Origin: Asticcacaulis sp. UBA2476
Lineage (GTDB): Bacteria > Pseudomonadota > Alphaproteobacteria > Caulobacterales > Caulobacteraceae
Assembly (NCBI GenBank): GCA_002342035.1
Contig: DDPE01000033.1
Location: forward strand, 1-40,161
Direction of reading: 5' to 3'
DNA length: 40,161 nt
How positions within the stretch are numbered: position 1 is the stretch's first letter; every line of letters starts with the position of its first letter. The notes beneath the pieces were generated by a model that worked only from the letters and a program-made list of their open reading frames with translations, did not search any database and was not told where the DNA came from. The translations under genes and the position numbers were made by a program. Of this stretch, positions 1-7,647 are shown one piece after another.

Positions 1-482
1 GCGCCAAGGAGCGCATCTTCTCGCACCGCAATGCCAGCCATGCCTGGGACCCCAAGAACCAGCGGCCCGAGTTGTGGCGGGTGTTCAACACACGGCTCAA
101 TCCGGGCGAGAGCATGCGGGTGTTTCCGATCTCCAACTGGACCGAGCTGGATGTCTGGACCTATATCTATGCCGAGGGCATCGAACTGCCCTCGCTCTAC
201 TATGCCAACGCGCGCCCGGTGGTGGAGCGCGCCGGCACGCTGATCATGGTCGATGATGCCCGCTTCCGCTTCGAGCCGGGCGAGACCGCGCGCGAGGAAG
301 TGGTGCGTTTCCGCACGCTGGGCGACTATCCGCTGACCGGGGCGATCCGCTCGACGGCGGCGACCCTGCCCGAGATCATCATGGAAATGCAGGCCAGCCG
401 GACCTCCGAGCGGGAGGGGCGGCTCATCGACAGCGACAGTGTCGGCTCGATGGAGAAGAAGAAGCAGGAAGGCTATTTCTGA
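1..482 (+). CDS. cysD: Sulfate adenylyltransferase subunit 2 (CysD), 3' part
   Basis: CysD is the small, catalytic subunit of ATP sulfurylase, which makes adenosine 5'-phosphosulfate from ATP and sulfate in the cytoplasm. The window opens inside the gene: the reading frame is open from base 3 and gives AKERIFSHRN..DPKNQRPELW, the conserved C-terminal half of CysD, followed by the NWTELDVW and YYANARPVV motifs. The N-terminal PP-loop region lies outside the window. The stop codon TGA (480-482) shares one base with the ATG of cysNC, so the two are almost certainly translationally coupled as a cysD-cysNC operon. About 160 residues are present of the roughly 300 expected. Confidence 0.95.
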   Translation, partial: AKERIFSHRNASHAWDPKNQRPELWRVFNTRLNPGESMRVFPISNWTELDVWTYIYAEGIELPSLYYANARPVVERAGTLIMVDDARFRFEPGETAREEVVRFRTLGDYPLTGAIRSTAATLPEIIMEMQASRTSEREGRLIDSDSVGSMEKKKQEGYF

Positions 483-2419
483 TGAACCTGCATGAGACCA
501 CGGCGGCCAGCACTGCCGAAGCCGACATCGCCCTCTGGCTGGCCCAGCAGACCGACAAGTCGATGCTGCGCTTTCTCACCTGCGGCAGCGTCGATGACGG
601 CAAGTCCACGCTGATCGGCCGGCTGCTCTATGACAGCCAGCTTATCCTGGATGACCAGTTGGCGAGCCTGAAGAAGGAAAGCCACAATCGCCATGTCGGC
701 GACGAAGGCATCGACTTTTCGCTGCTGGTGGATGGGCTCACCGCCGAGCGCGAGCAGGGCATTACCATCGACGTGGCCTATCGGTTCTTTTCCACCGACA
801 AGCGCAAGTTCATCGTCGCCGATACGCCGGGCCATGAGCAATATACCCGCAACATGGCGACCGGTGCCTCCAATGCCGACCTGGCGCTGGTGCTGATCGA
901 TGCCCGCAAGGGCGTGCTGACCCAGACAAGGCGGCACAGCTTCATCCTGTCGCTGATCGGGGTGAAGCACGTAGTGCTGGTGGTCAACAAGATCGACCTG
1001 GTCGACTACGACCAGGCAGTGTTCGACCGCATCGTCGCCGAATACCGAGCCTTTGCCGAGCCGCTGGGCTTCAAGACGCTGGCGGCGATACCGGTGTCGG
1101 CATTGCGGGGCGACAACATGCTGGCGCAGAGCCCGCGTACGCCCTGGTATGGTGGGGCAGCCCTGGTGCCCCATCTTGAGGCCATCGACATCAGCGAGGA
1201 TCGCACGGCGGAGCTGTTCCGCTTCCCGGTGCAATGGGTCAACCGGCCGGATCTGGATTTCCGTGGCTTTTCCGGCACAGTGGCCTCCGGCGCCATCGCC
1301 GTGGGCGACGAAATCCTGATTGCCGCCTCGCGCAAGCCGGCAGCAGTTACCCGCATTGTCACCATGGATGGGGATCTGGCGCAGGCCGTGGCGGGGCAGG
1401 CGGTAACTCTGGTGCTCGATCGCGAGGTCGATATCTCGCGCGGCGACGTGCTGTCGCGGCCGGGCGAAACGCCGGAATATTCCAACCAGTTCCAGGCCCG
1501 TGTGGTGTGGATGAACGAGGAATCGGCCTTTCCGGGGCGCGCCTACCTGCTCAAGGTCGGCGCGCAGACGGTGCCCGCCACGATCACCGACCTCAAGTTC
1601 CGCACCAACGTCAATACGCTCGAGCAGACCGCTGCGGCCAAGATCGACCTCAACGAGGTGGCCACCGTCACCATTGCCACCGACAAGCCGATCGCCTTTG
1701 ACAGCTATGCCAGCAATGCGCTGACCGGCGGCTTCATCCTGGTGGACCGGCTGAGCAATGCCACGGTAGGTGCCGGCACCATCGATTTCGGGCTGCGCCG
1801 GGCGCAGAACCTGACCTATCAGTCCTTCGACGTGAACCGGGGCGTGCGCGCGGCGATGAAGGGGCAGGCGCCGCAGATCATCTGGTTTACCGGCCTCTCC
1901 GGTTCGGGCAAGTCGTCGATCGCCAACCTGCTGGAAAAGCGGCTCACTGCCGAGGGCCGGCATGCCTATATCCTGGATGGCGACAATGTGCGGCACGGGC
2001 TCAACCGGGATCTGGGCTTCACGGAAGCGGCGCGGGTGGAGAATATCCGCCGGGTCGCCGAAGTCGCCCGACTGATGGCCGACGCGGGACTGATCGTGCT
2101 GGTGTCGTTCATCTCGCCGTTCCGCAATGAGCGGCAGCTGGCGCGCGAGATCGCCGGCGACATCAGCTTCCTCGAAGTCTATGTCGATACCCCGCTCGAG
2201 GTGTGCGAGGCGCGCGACCCCAAGGGGCTGTACAAGCGCGCCCGGGCCGGCGAGATCAAGAACTTCACCGGCCTTGACAGCCCCTATGAAGCGCCTGAAA
2301 ATGCCGAGATTGTTGTCAAGACCGAGCGCATGACGGCCGCCGAAGCCGCCGGCCAGATCATCGAGCGCCTGCGGGCCTCTGACCTGTTCAGCATGTACGA
2401 CGGGGATTGGAGTATATAA
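482..2419 (+). CDS. cysNC: Bifunctional sulfate adenylyltransferase subunit 1 / adenylylsulfate kinase (CysNC)
   Basis: A 645-residue fusion of the GTPase subunit of ATP sulfurylase with APS kinase. It converts sulfate to PAPS together with CysD. The N-terminal half is an elongation-factor-like GTPase: P-loop GSVDDGKST at residues 35-43, DTPGHEQYTRN as switch II, and NKID as the base-recognition motif, followed by two beta-barrel domains. The C-terminal part, from about residue 460, is APS kinase with its own Walker A (GLSGSGKSS, about residue 470), DGDNVRHGLN, and the FISPFRNER substrate loop. The fusion type is known from many alphaproteobacteria (NodQ/CysNC). The start overlaps the cysD stop by one base. 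A hairpin terminator follows the stop. Reading G/C-rich third positions here against the AT-rich segment downstream shows an abrupt change in composition after the gene. Confidence 0.96.
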   Translation: MNLHETTAASTAEADIALWLAQQTDKSMLRFLTCGSVDDGKSTLIGRLLYDSQLILDDQLASLKKESHNRHVGDEGIDFSLLVDGLTAEREQGITIDVAYRFFSTDKRKFIVADTPGHEQYTRNMATGASNADLALVLIDARKGVLTQTRRHSFILSLIGVKHVVLVVNKIDLVDYDQAVFDRIVAEYRAFAEPLGFKTLAAIPVSALRGDNMLAQSPRTPWYGGAALVPHLEAIDISEDRTAELFRFPVQWVNRPDLDFRGFSGTVASGAIAVGDEILIAASRKPAAVTRIVTMDGDLAQAVAGQAVTLVLDREVDISRGDVLSRPGETPEYSNQFQARVVWMNEESAFPGRAYLLKVGAQTVPATITDLKFRTNVNTLEQTAAAKIDLNEVATVTIATDKPIAFDSYASNALTGGFILVDRLSNATVGAGTIDFGLRRAQNLTYQSFDVNRGVRAAMKGQAPQIIWFTGLSGSGKSSIANLLEKRLTAEGRHAYILDGDNVRHGLNRDLGFTEAARVENIRRVAEVARLMADAGLIVLVSFISPFRNERQLAREIAGDISFLEVYVDTPLEVCEARDPKGLYKRARAGEIKNFTGLDSPYEAPENAEIVVKTERMTAAEAAGQIIERLRASDLFSMYDGDWSI

Positions 2420-2420
2420 G

Positions 2421-2466
2421 TTCTGTGAAAAGTCCTTCGCTGACGCTCAGTGTACTTTTCACAGGA
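2421..2466. repeat. Inverted repeat just after cysNC
   Basis: Arms around CTGTGAAAAGT (from 2423) and ACTTTTCACAG (2454-2464) are complementary over about 11 bp. The intervening bases contain a smaller dyad (CGCTGACGCTCAG). The repeat starts directly after the cysNC stop, so it is probably a transcript-end stem-loop acting together with the T-tailed terminator that follows. Confidence 0.6.
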
Positions 2467-2480
2467 ATCTGAAATGATAA

Positions 2481-2510
2481 GCCCCGCATTCCATGATGCG
2501 GGGCTTTTTG
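2481..2510 (+). terminator. Rho-independent terminator of the cysD-cysNC operon
   Basis: A perfect 9-bp stem, GCCCCGCAT (2481-2489) with ATGCGGGGC (2496-2504), has a 6-base loop and is followed directly by five T residues (2505-2509). This is the classic intrinsic terminator form and lies about 60 bp after the cysNC stop. Confidence 0.9.
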
Positions 2511-2523
2511 TTGGGCAGAATCT

Positions 2524-3178
2524 ATGCGGCTTTATCACTTCACAACCGCAGAGCACGGGTTAGCGGCAATTAGAGATCAGCGCCTAAAAATTGCTGAAGT
2601 TGGGAAATTAAATGATCCATTTGAGTTTCTTGGCTTAGAATTATCAGACCCATTTGCACGTAAAAAAACGAAAGAAATCAAAAAAGCAATAGATAGCGAG
2701 AAGGGTATTGTCTGCCTATCAAAAAGCTGGAAGCGCCACATTAATGTGGAGCCACTACTCTGATAAACACAAGGGCTTATGCCTTGGTTTCGACGTGCAT
2801 TGTAAAGCCGAGAAAGTGGAATATGTAGCGAAGCGCCTTACTCCCGATATTCTTGGTGCAAATAGCTTATCTGATATGACTATTGAGCAAATTAGGGATT
2901 CTCTATTTTATAAGTTCGAAGCTTGGGCGTATGAGGCAGAATATCGCTTAATTTGTTCAAAGACTTAAAGAGATGCCGTTACTAAATTATGCTTTCAGCA
3001 TTTTGGTGAAGATTTGACCTTAAAAGAGGTAATATTTGGGTGTGAATCGACTTTATCCCAATGGCAAATTCAACAGGTTCTGGGAAGCTCCAAGGAAGCA
3101 GTGGATACATTTAAAGTCAGGCCCGCCTTCAAGACTTTTGAAATTGTACGGGATAGACGTCGGAATGCTTTGAAATAA
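2524..3178 (+). pseudogene. DUF2971 family protein, broken by a frameshift and a nonsense codon
   Basis: Three consecutive reading pieces together make one DUF2971-like protein of about 217 residues. The first piece starts at ATG 2524 (MRLYHFTTAEHG..LNDPFEF) and runs to KSWKR near 2740. The frame then changes by one base (an extra C in the cgcc at about 2737-2740 would explain it) and continues as TLMWSHYSDKHKGLCLGFDV, the family's most conserved block. In that second frame a TAA at 2966-2968 interrupts the protein, after which the same frame continues (KEVIFGCESTLSQW) to a TAA at 3176-3178. The function of DUF2971 is not established; members often occur near mobile or defence-associated genes. 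The DNA is clearly more AT-rich than the flanking cys and pao genes, which suggests acquired material now decaying. A sequencing error could explain one lesion but hardly both. Confidence 0.78.
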
Positions 3179-3224
3179 CCCCTCCCCTGAAACGAAGTTC
3201 GGTGTAGCCAAATCAGGGGAGGGG
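3179..3224. terminator. Hairpin between the DUF2971 remnant and the ilvD fragment
   Basis: A perfect 12-bp inverted repeat, CCCCTCCCCTGA (3179-3190) with TCAGGGGAGGGG (3213-3224), is separated by 22 bases. It lies seven bases beyond the ilvD fragment stop on the minus strand. It was probably the original ilvD terminator, although the T-run after it on the minus strand is weak. Confidence 0.6.
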
Positions 3225-3230
3225 CTACGA

Positions 3231-3557
3231 TCAGCGCTTCAACTGGCTTAAATCCCGCACGGCGCCGGTATCGGCTGAGGTCGTCAGCGCCGCATAGGCC
3301 TGCAAAGCGGCCGAGACATAGCGCTCACGGTTCTTGGGCGTGAAGGCGTCCTGACCGCGGGCTTCTTCTTTGGCTCGGCGATGGGCCAGTTCTTCCATAG
3401 TTACGCGCAATTCAATGGTGCGGTCGGGGATATCAATGTCGATGATATCGCCCTCTTCGACCAGAGCGATCGCGCTGCCTTCGCCCACAACAGGGCCTGG
3501 GCCGGGGTCTGGCGATGCACCCGTCTGCGCGAACGCGTTGGGTACGATTAGGCACAA
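3231..3557 (-). pseudogene. ilvD: C-terminal fragment of dihydroxy-acid dehydratase (ilvD) joined to a foreign signal-like sequence
   Basis: The last about 80 codons are recognisable as the extreme C-terminus of IlvD, the Fe-S dehydratase of branched-chain amino acid synthesis: ALVEEGDIIDIDIP, ELAHRRAKEEARG, DAFTPKNRERYVSAAL and TTSADTGAVRDLS. More than 500 N-terminal residues, including all catalytic and cluster-binding parts, are missing. Upstream of the homology the same open frame reads KLRKALACLCLIVPNAFAQ followed by a Pro/Gly-rich stretch, which resembles an export signal and has no counterpart in IlvD. No ATG opens this frame; a TTG at 3557 is the only nearby start codon of the usual set. 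I read it as a non-functional junction product downstream of the pao operon on the same strand. Confidence 0.8.
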
Positions 3558-3626
3558 ACAGGCCAGAGCTTTGCGAAGCTTAATTATGTTAATCTTGCTT
3601 ATATAGGTGTGCGTCGGATACAGGGA

Positions 3627-5819
3627 TCATGCGATCTGCGGCATATCCTTGAGCAGTTTATCGAGGGTGATCGGATAGTGACGCACCCGCACGGCGGTGG
3701 CGTTGTAGACGGCATTGGCAATGGCCGCACCGACGCCGCAGATGCCCAGTTCGCCCACGCCTTTGGCTTTCATGGGCGAGGACATGGGGTCGGTCTCATC
3801 AAGGAAGATCACTTCCTGATGCGGGATATCGGCATGGACGGGGACCTCGTAGCCCGCCAGATCATGATTGACGAAAAAGCCATGGCGTTTGTCGATGACA
3901 AGGTCTTCCATCAGCGCCGCTCCGGCGCCCATGGTCATGGCCCCAATCACCTGACTGCGGGCCGATTTGGGGTTCAGAATACGCCCGGCGGCACATACCG
4001 CCAGCATCCGCCGGATACGGATTTCCGCCGTGACCACATTAACGCCGACCTCAACAAAGTGCGCGCCAAAGGTCGATTGCTGATGGGTTTTACCGAGGTC
4101 ACCAAATTCGATAAAGTCTTCGGCGACCATACCGCTCACCCCTGCGGCTTTGCCCAGATCAATGCTCTTGCGGCCAGAAGTGACCTTGCCATCGGCAAAG
4201 CTGGTCTTGGCCGGATCGAATTTCTGAGATTTCGCCACCATCTCACGCAGCTTGACGCAGGCGGCATAGACCCCAGCGGTTGAGGAATTGGCGCCCCATT
4301 GCCCGCCTGACCCTGCCGAGACCGGAAAGCTCGAATCACCCAGTTTGACCACGACCTTATCGAGCACAACACCCATCATTTCCGCCGCTGTCTGGGCGAT
4401 AATGGTATAGGTGCCGGTACCGATATCGGTCATGTCGGTTTCGACCGTCACCACACCTTTATTATCAAGCTTGACGCGGGCGGCTGATTTCATCGTCAGA
4501 TTGTTACGAAACGCCGCCGCCACGCCCATGCCGGTCAGCCAGCGCCCGTCGCGGGTCTTGCCGGGCTCGCCACGCTTATCCCAGCCGAATCTGTCCGCGC
4601 CGCTTTGCAGGCACTTGATCAACTGGCGCTGAGAGAATGGTCGGGCCGGATTTTCAGGATCGACCTGAGTGTCGTTGATCACCCGGAACTCAATCGGATC
4701 GAGGCCCAGCTTTTCGGCCATTTCATCAATAGCGATTTCCAGCGCCATTAAGCCAGGCGCTTCACCGGGGGCGCGCATGGCATTGCCTTCGGGCAGGTCT
4801 AGCACGGCCAACCGCGTGGTGATCAGGCGGTTGGCACCGGCATATAAGAACTTGGTTTGTTGGGTGGCATCTTCTGGCCCGCCACCGGCCAGATCACCTG
4901 ACCAGTTTTCATGGCCGATCGCACTGATCTTACCGTCTTTTGACGCCCCGATACGGATGCGCTGGATCGTGGCCGGACGGTGAGGAGTATTATTGAACAT
5001 AAACGACCGCGGCAGGGCGACCTTGACCGGCCGTTTGGCCTGACGCGCCCCCAAGGCGGCAAGGATGGCATCGGCGCGCACGAACAACTTGCCGCCAAAA
5101 CCGCCGCCAATATAGGGCGAAATGAGCCGGACATTATCTTTTGGCACCCCAAGCGTTTTGGCAACATCACCGCGGCCCCAGTCGATCATCTGGTTTGACG
5201 TCCAAAGGGTCAACTTATCGCCCTCCCAGGACGCAATCGACGCATGGGGCTCCATCATGGCGTGGGCATGATCCGGCGTGCGGTAGGTGACATCAAGCTG
5301 AACCGGGGCTGCGGAAAAAGCACCTACGAAATCTCCGACGAGGCTGTCTTTGCTGTCCTTGTGGCGGGTAGCGGTAGTCCTTATGGCCTCAAGATCGTGC
5401 TCACCGCGGGCCTTGGTGTAGCGCACCTTGATCATACCGGCGGCTGAGCGTGCCTGCTCGAAGGTTTCAGCGACCACGAGCGCGATGGCCTGATGGTAAT
5501 GCTGGATATCCGGCCCGCCCAGCAGCTTGGCGGTATTGAAATTGCCCTTATCAAGCTTACCCACCGTATCGGCGGTGACGATGGTGATGACGCCGGGAGC
5601 CGATTCCGCCTTGCTAAGATCGAGGGCTGCGATCGTGCCTTTGGCGATGGTGGCACCCACCACATAGCCATAGGCGGCATTGGGCGCGGCCTCATGCTGC
5701 TCATAAGCGTAAGGCGCCATGCCGGTGGTTTTCAAAGGCCCGTCGATGCGGTCGGTCGGTTTGCCGACGACTTTGAGCTGATCAATCGGGTTGGTGGTGG
5801 CGGGGGTATCGAATTTCAT
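3627..5819 (-). CDS. paoC: Aldehyde oxidoreductase, molybdenum-cofactor-binding subunit (PaoC-like)
   Basis: Large catalytic subunit (730 residues, against about 732 for Escherichia coli PaoC) of a xanthine-oxidase-family aldehyde oxidoreductase. It holds the molybdopterin cytosine dinucleotide cofactor and oxidises aldehydes to acids. The N-terminal a/b-hammerhead domain begins at KVVGKPTDRIDGPLKTTG. The Mo-binding core includes IGGGFGGKL, MRAPGE and GSGGQWGANS. The C-terminal KGVGELGICG block contains the expected catalytic glutamate at residue 690. There is no signal peptide, as in PaoC, which is exported together with the Tat-tagged small subunit. It is the third gene of the operon, starting three bases after the FAD subunit stop. 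The true substrate cannot be read from sequence; aromatic aldehydes are likely by family. Confidence 0.92.
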   Translation of the reverse strand: MKFDTPATTNPIDQLKVVGKPTDRIDGPLKTTGMAPYAYEQHEAAPNAAYGYVVGATIAKGTIAALDLSKAESAPGVITIVTADTVGKLDKGNFNTAKLLGGPDIQHYHQAIALVVAETFEQARSAAGMIKVRYTKARGEHDLEAIRTTATRHKDSKDSLVGDFVGAFSAAPVQLDVTYRTPDHAHAMMEPHASIASWEGDKLTLWTSNQMIDWGRGDVAKTLGVPKDNVRLISPYIGGGFGGKLFVRADAILAALGARQAKRPVKVALPRSFMFNNTPHRPATIQRIRIGASKDGKISAIGHENWSGDLAGGGPEDATQQTKFLYAGANRLITTRLAVLDLPEGNAMRAPGEAPGLMALEIAIDEMAEKLGLDPIEFRVINDTQVDPENPARPFSQRQLIKCLQSGADRFGWDKRGEPGKTRDGRWLTGMGVAAAFRNNLTMKSAARVKLDNKGVVTVETDMTDIGTGTYTIIAQTAAEMMGVVLDKVVVKLGDSSFPVSAGSGGQWGANSSTAGVYAACVKLREMVAKSQKFDPAKTSFADGKVTSGRKSIDLGKAAGVSGMVAEDFIEFGDLGKTHQQSTFGAHFVEVGVNVVTAEIRIRRMLAVCAAGRILNPKSARSQVIGAMTMGAGAALMEDLVIDKRHGFFVNHDLAGYEVPVHADIPHQEVIFLDETDPMSSPMKAKGVGELGICGVGAAIANAVYNATAVRVRHYPITLDKLLKDMPQIA

Positions 5820-5822
5820 GAT

Positions 5823-6773
5823 TTAAGCCCTCGCGTCCATAAGTGCGGCACTGAGCGTGCGCTCAACCAGGGTGATCTTGAATTCATTCTCAGGGGTTGG
5901 CGTCGCATCGGCCATCAATTTTGCCATAACGGCCTTGGCGCCTTTGGGCAGGTCGGTCTCGGCCTTTTCTACCCGCCACGGTTTGTGAGCCACACCGCCC
6001 AGCGCCACGCGGCCGGTGCCGTCGGGTTGAATGACCGCTGCGACCGACACCAGCGCAAAGGCATAGGAGGCGCGGTCTCTGATCTTATGGTAGACATGGA
6101 TGCCGCCGATCGGCTTGGGCAGGGTCACGGCGGTGATGAACTCTCCGGCTTGCAGCGCGGTTTCAATGTGCGGCGTGCTGCCAGGCAGTTTATGGAAATC
6201 CGCGATTTTGATGCGGCGTGTCTTGCCGTCAGGCTTGACGGTTTCAACTTGCGCATCCAGCACGCGCATAGCCACCGCCATATCGCTGGGGTGGGTGGCG
6301 ATGCAGGCGGTGCTGGCCCCGACCACGGCATGTTGACGGCTGAAGCCACCGATGGCCGAACAGCCACTGCCGGGTGTGCGCTTATTGCAGGCCTGCCCCG
6401 TGTCATAAAAATACGGGCAGCGGGTACGTTGCAAGAGGTTGCCCGCCGTCGTGGCCTTATTGCGCAACTGACCCGACGCACCGGCAAGCAAAGCGCGCGA
6501 CAGCACACCGTAGTCGCGCCGGACGCGGTCGTCGGCAGCCAGATCAGTATTGCGCACCAGCGCTCCGATGCGCAGGCCACCGTCGTCAGTCGCTTCAATC
6601 TTATCCAGCCCCAGCCCGTTGACATCAATCAGATGCGGCGGGGTTTCAATCTCCAGCTTCATCAGATCGAGCAGGTTGGTGCCACCGGCGATAAACCGGG
6701 CACCCGGCGTTCTGGCAGCCTTGGCGGCGGCTTCGGCAGGTGAGGTGGCGCGTTCATAGGTGAAGGATTTCAT
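5823..6773 (-). CDS. paoB: Aldehyde oxidoreductase, FAD-binding subunit (PaoB-like)
   Basis: Medium subunit (316 residues; PaoB is 318), which passes electrons from the Mo and Fe-S centres to FAD. It has the vanillyl-alcohol-oxidase/CO-dehydrogenase-flavoprotein fold, with the FAD loop IAGGTNLLDLMK at residues 28-39 and the second FAD motif AGNLLQRTRCPYFYD. Cysteines 119, 129 and 138 in the CPYFYDTGQACNKR..GSGC insertion match the extra [4Fe-4S] cluster described for PaoB and 4-hydroxybenzoyl-CoA reductase. I chose the ATG at 6773 because its ATGA overlaps the stop of the Fe-S subunit and because MKSFTYERATSP is the family N-terminus; an upstream extension to 6830 has no family support. Confidence 0.92.
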   Translation of the reverse strand: MKSFTYERATSPAEAAAKAARTPGARFIAGGTNLLDLMKLEIETPPHLIDVNGLGLDKIEATDDGGLRIGALVRNTDLAADDRVRRDYGVLSRALLAGASGQLRNKATTAGNLLQRTRCPYFYDTGQACNKRTPGSGCSAIGGFSRQHAVVGASTACIATHPSDMAVAMRVLDAQVETVKPDGKTRRIKIADFHKLPGSTPHIETALQAGEFITAVTLPKPIGGIHVYHKIRDRASYAFALVSVAAVIQPDGTGRVALGGVAHKPWRVEKAETDLPKGAKAVMAKLMADATPTPENEFKITLVERTLSAALMDARA

Positions 6774-7405
6774 GCCGTGGCTCCCGCAACTTCGCTCATA
6801 GCGTCGATGATGTTGGAATAGGCCCCGCACCGGCAGATGTTGCCGCTCATCCGTTCGCGCATTTCATCGGCGGTTAAGGCCGGTGCGGCGTTCAAATCAT
6901 CGCTGACATGGCTGGGGATACCGGCCCTGATTTCCTCTAATACCGCCACGGCTGAGCAAATCTGCCCCGGCGTACAGTAGCCGCACTGATAGCCGTCGTG
7001 CTTAATAAATGCCGCCTGCATCGGGTGCAGCTTATCCGGTGTGCCCAGACCTTCGATGGTGGTGATCTCATCGCCGTCGTGCATGACCGCCAGCGACAGG
7101 CATGAGTTGATGCGTTTACCATTGACCATAACCGTGCAGGCGCCGCACTGGCCGTGATCGCAGCCCTTCTTGGTGCCGGTCAGGTGCAGATGTTCACGCA
7201 GGGCATCCAGCAGGGTCGTGCGCAGATCAAGCTCCAGAGCTTGATCTGCGCCATTGACCGAAAAGCTGATCTTGGAAATCACCGGCTGGCTGACTTCGGC
7301 GGTTTGCGCGGCCGTCGCCGTAGCGGCGCTGCTGAGAGCGGCCGCCGCGCCTGCCGTTATAAGAAGGTCGCGCCGGTTGGGGGATATATCAATGGGGGAG
7401 GCCAT
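6770..7405 (-). CDS. paoA: Aldehyde oxidoreductase, 2Fe-2S subunit with Tat signal (PaoA-like)
   Basis: Small subunit (211 residues) with two [2Fe-2S] clusters. Cysteines 82, 87, 90 and 102 form the plant-ferredoxin-type set (CDHGQCGAC), and cysteines 141, 144, 191 and 193 (CGYC..CRC) form the alpha-helical domain set. Residues 1-34 carry a twin-arginine signal (SPNRRDLLITAG, then an Ala-rich stretch ending in TAA), so the folded three-subunit enzyme should be exported to the periplasm. The start at 7405 fits this signal and has GGAAA nearby upstream; a longer frame to 7498 adds 31 residues in front of the Tat motif and is less likely. First gene of the operon, divergent from a LysR gene. No PaoD-like cofactor-insertion chaperone is seen in the window. 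Confidence 0.92.
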   Translation of the reverse strand: MASPIDISPNRRDLLITAGAAAALSSAATATAAQTAEVSQPVISKISFSVNGADQALELDLRTTLLDALREHLHLTGTKKGCDHGQCGACTVMVNGKRINSCLSLAVMHDGDEITTIEGLGTPDKLHPMQAAFIKHDGYQCGYCTPGQICSAVAVLEEIRAGIPSHVSDDLNAAPALTADEMRERMSGNICRCGAYSNIIDAMSEVAGATA

Positions 7406-7647
7406 GTCGTTTCCATAGGGCTGTGGGGGCAGGGAAAGCAGAGGCGTACGGAGGGAGTATAGCCTGAAATTTACGTGCGCATTGTGGGTTATTTTCAATA
7501 GGGCCTATGAGCTCAATTCATAAAAGCGTGATGCCTGTAATCAGGGAGGGACGGGGTCCACTGTGTGCGCATATCTGGAAACTAACTGATGACTGATTAT
7601 GAGATAAGCTGCTAAGATTTGCATGAGGCTATGAGGAGAATTCATAA
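7406..7647. promoter_or_regulatory. Divergent control region between paoA and the LysR gene with two T-N11-A sites
   Basis: Two 15-bp dyads of the form ATGA-N7-TCAT occur at 7507-7521 (ATGAGCTCAATTCAT) and 7631-7645 (ATGAGGAGAATTCAT). Both sit inside a nearly identical 20-bp direct repeat (7505-7524 and 7629-7648). The T-N11-A spacing is the classical LysR-type recognition pattern. The second copy covers the ribosome-binding site (GAGGAG) and start of the LysR gene itself, which would suit autorepression; the first lies on the paoA side. Binding is inferred, not shown. Confidence 0.6.

Noticed and set aside
473..1996. A 507-codon open frame antisense to cysNC
   Set aside because: It mirrors the high-GC cysNC coding strand, has no recognisable motif or signal, and cysNC is unambiguous.
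3609..4283. Plus-strand open frame antisense to paoC
   Set aside because: Low-complexity, His/Gly-rich translation without family features; it is explained by the codon bias of paoC.
5493..6743. A 416-codon plus-strand frame antisense to paoC and paoB
   Set aside because: It crosses the boundary of two well-supported genes on the other strand and shows no protein signature.
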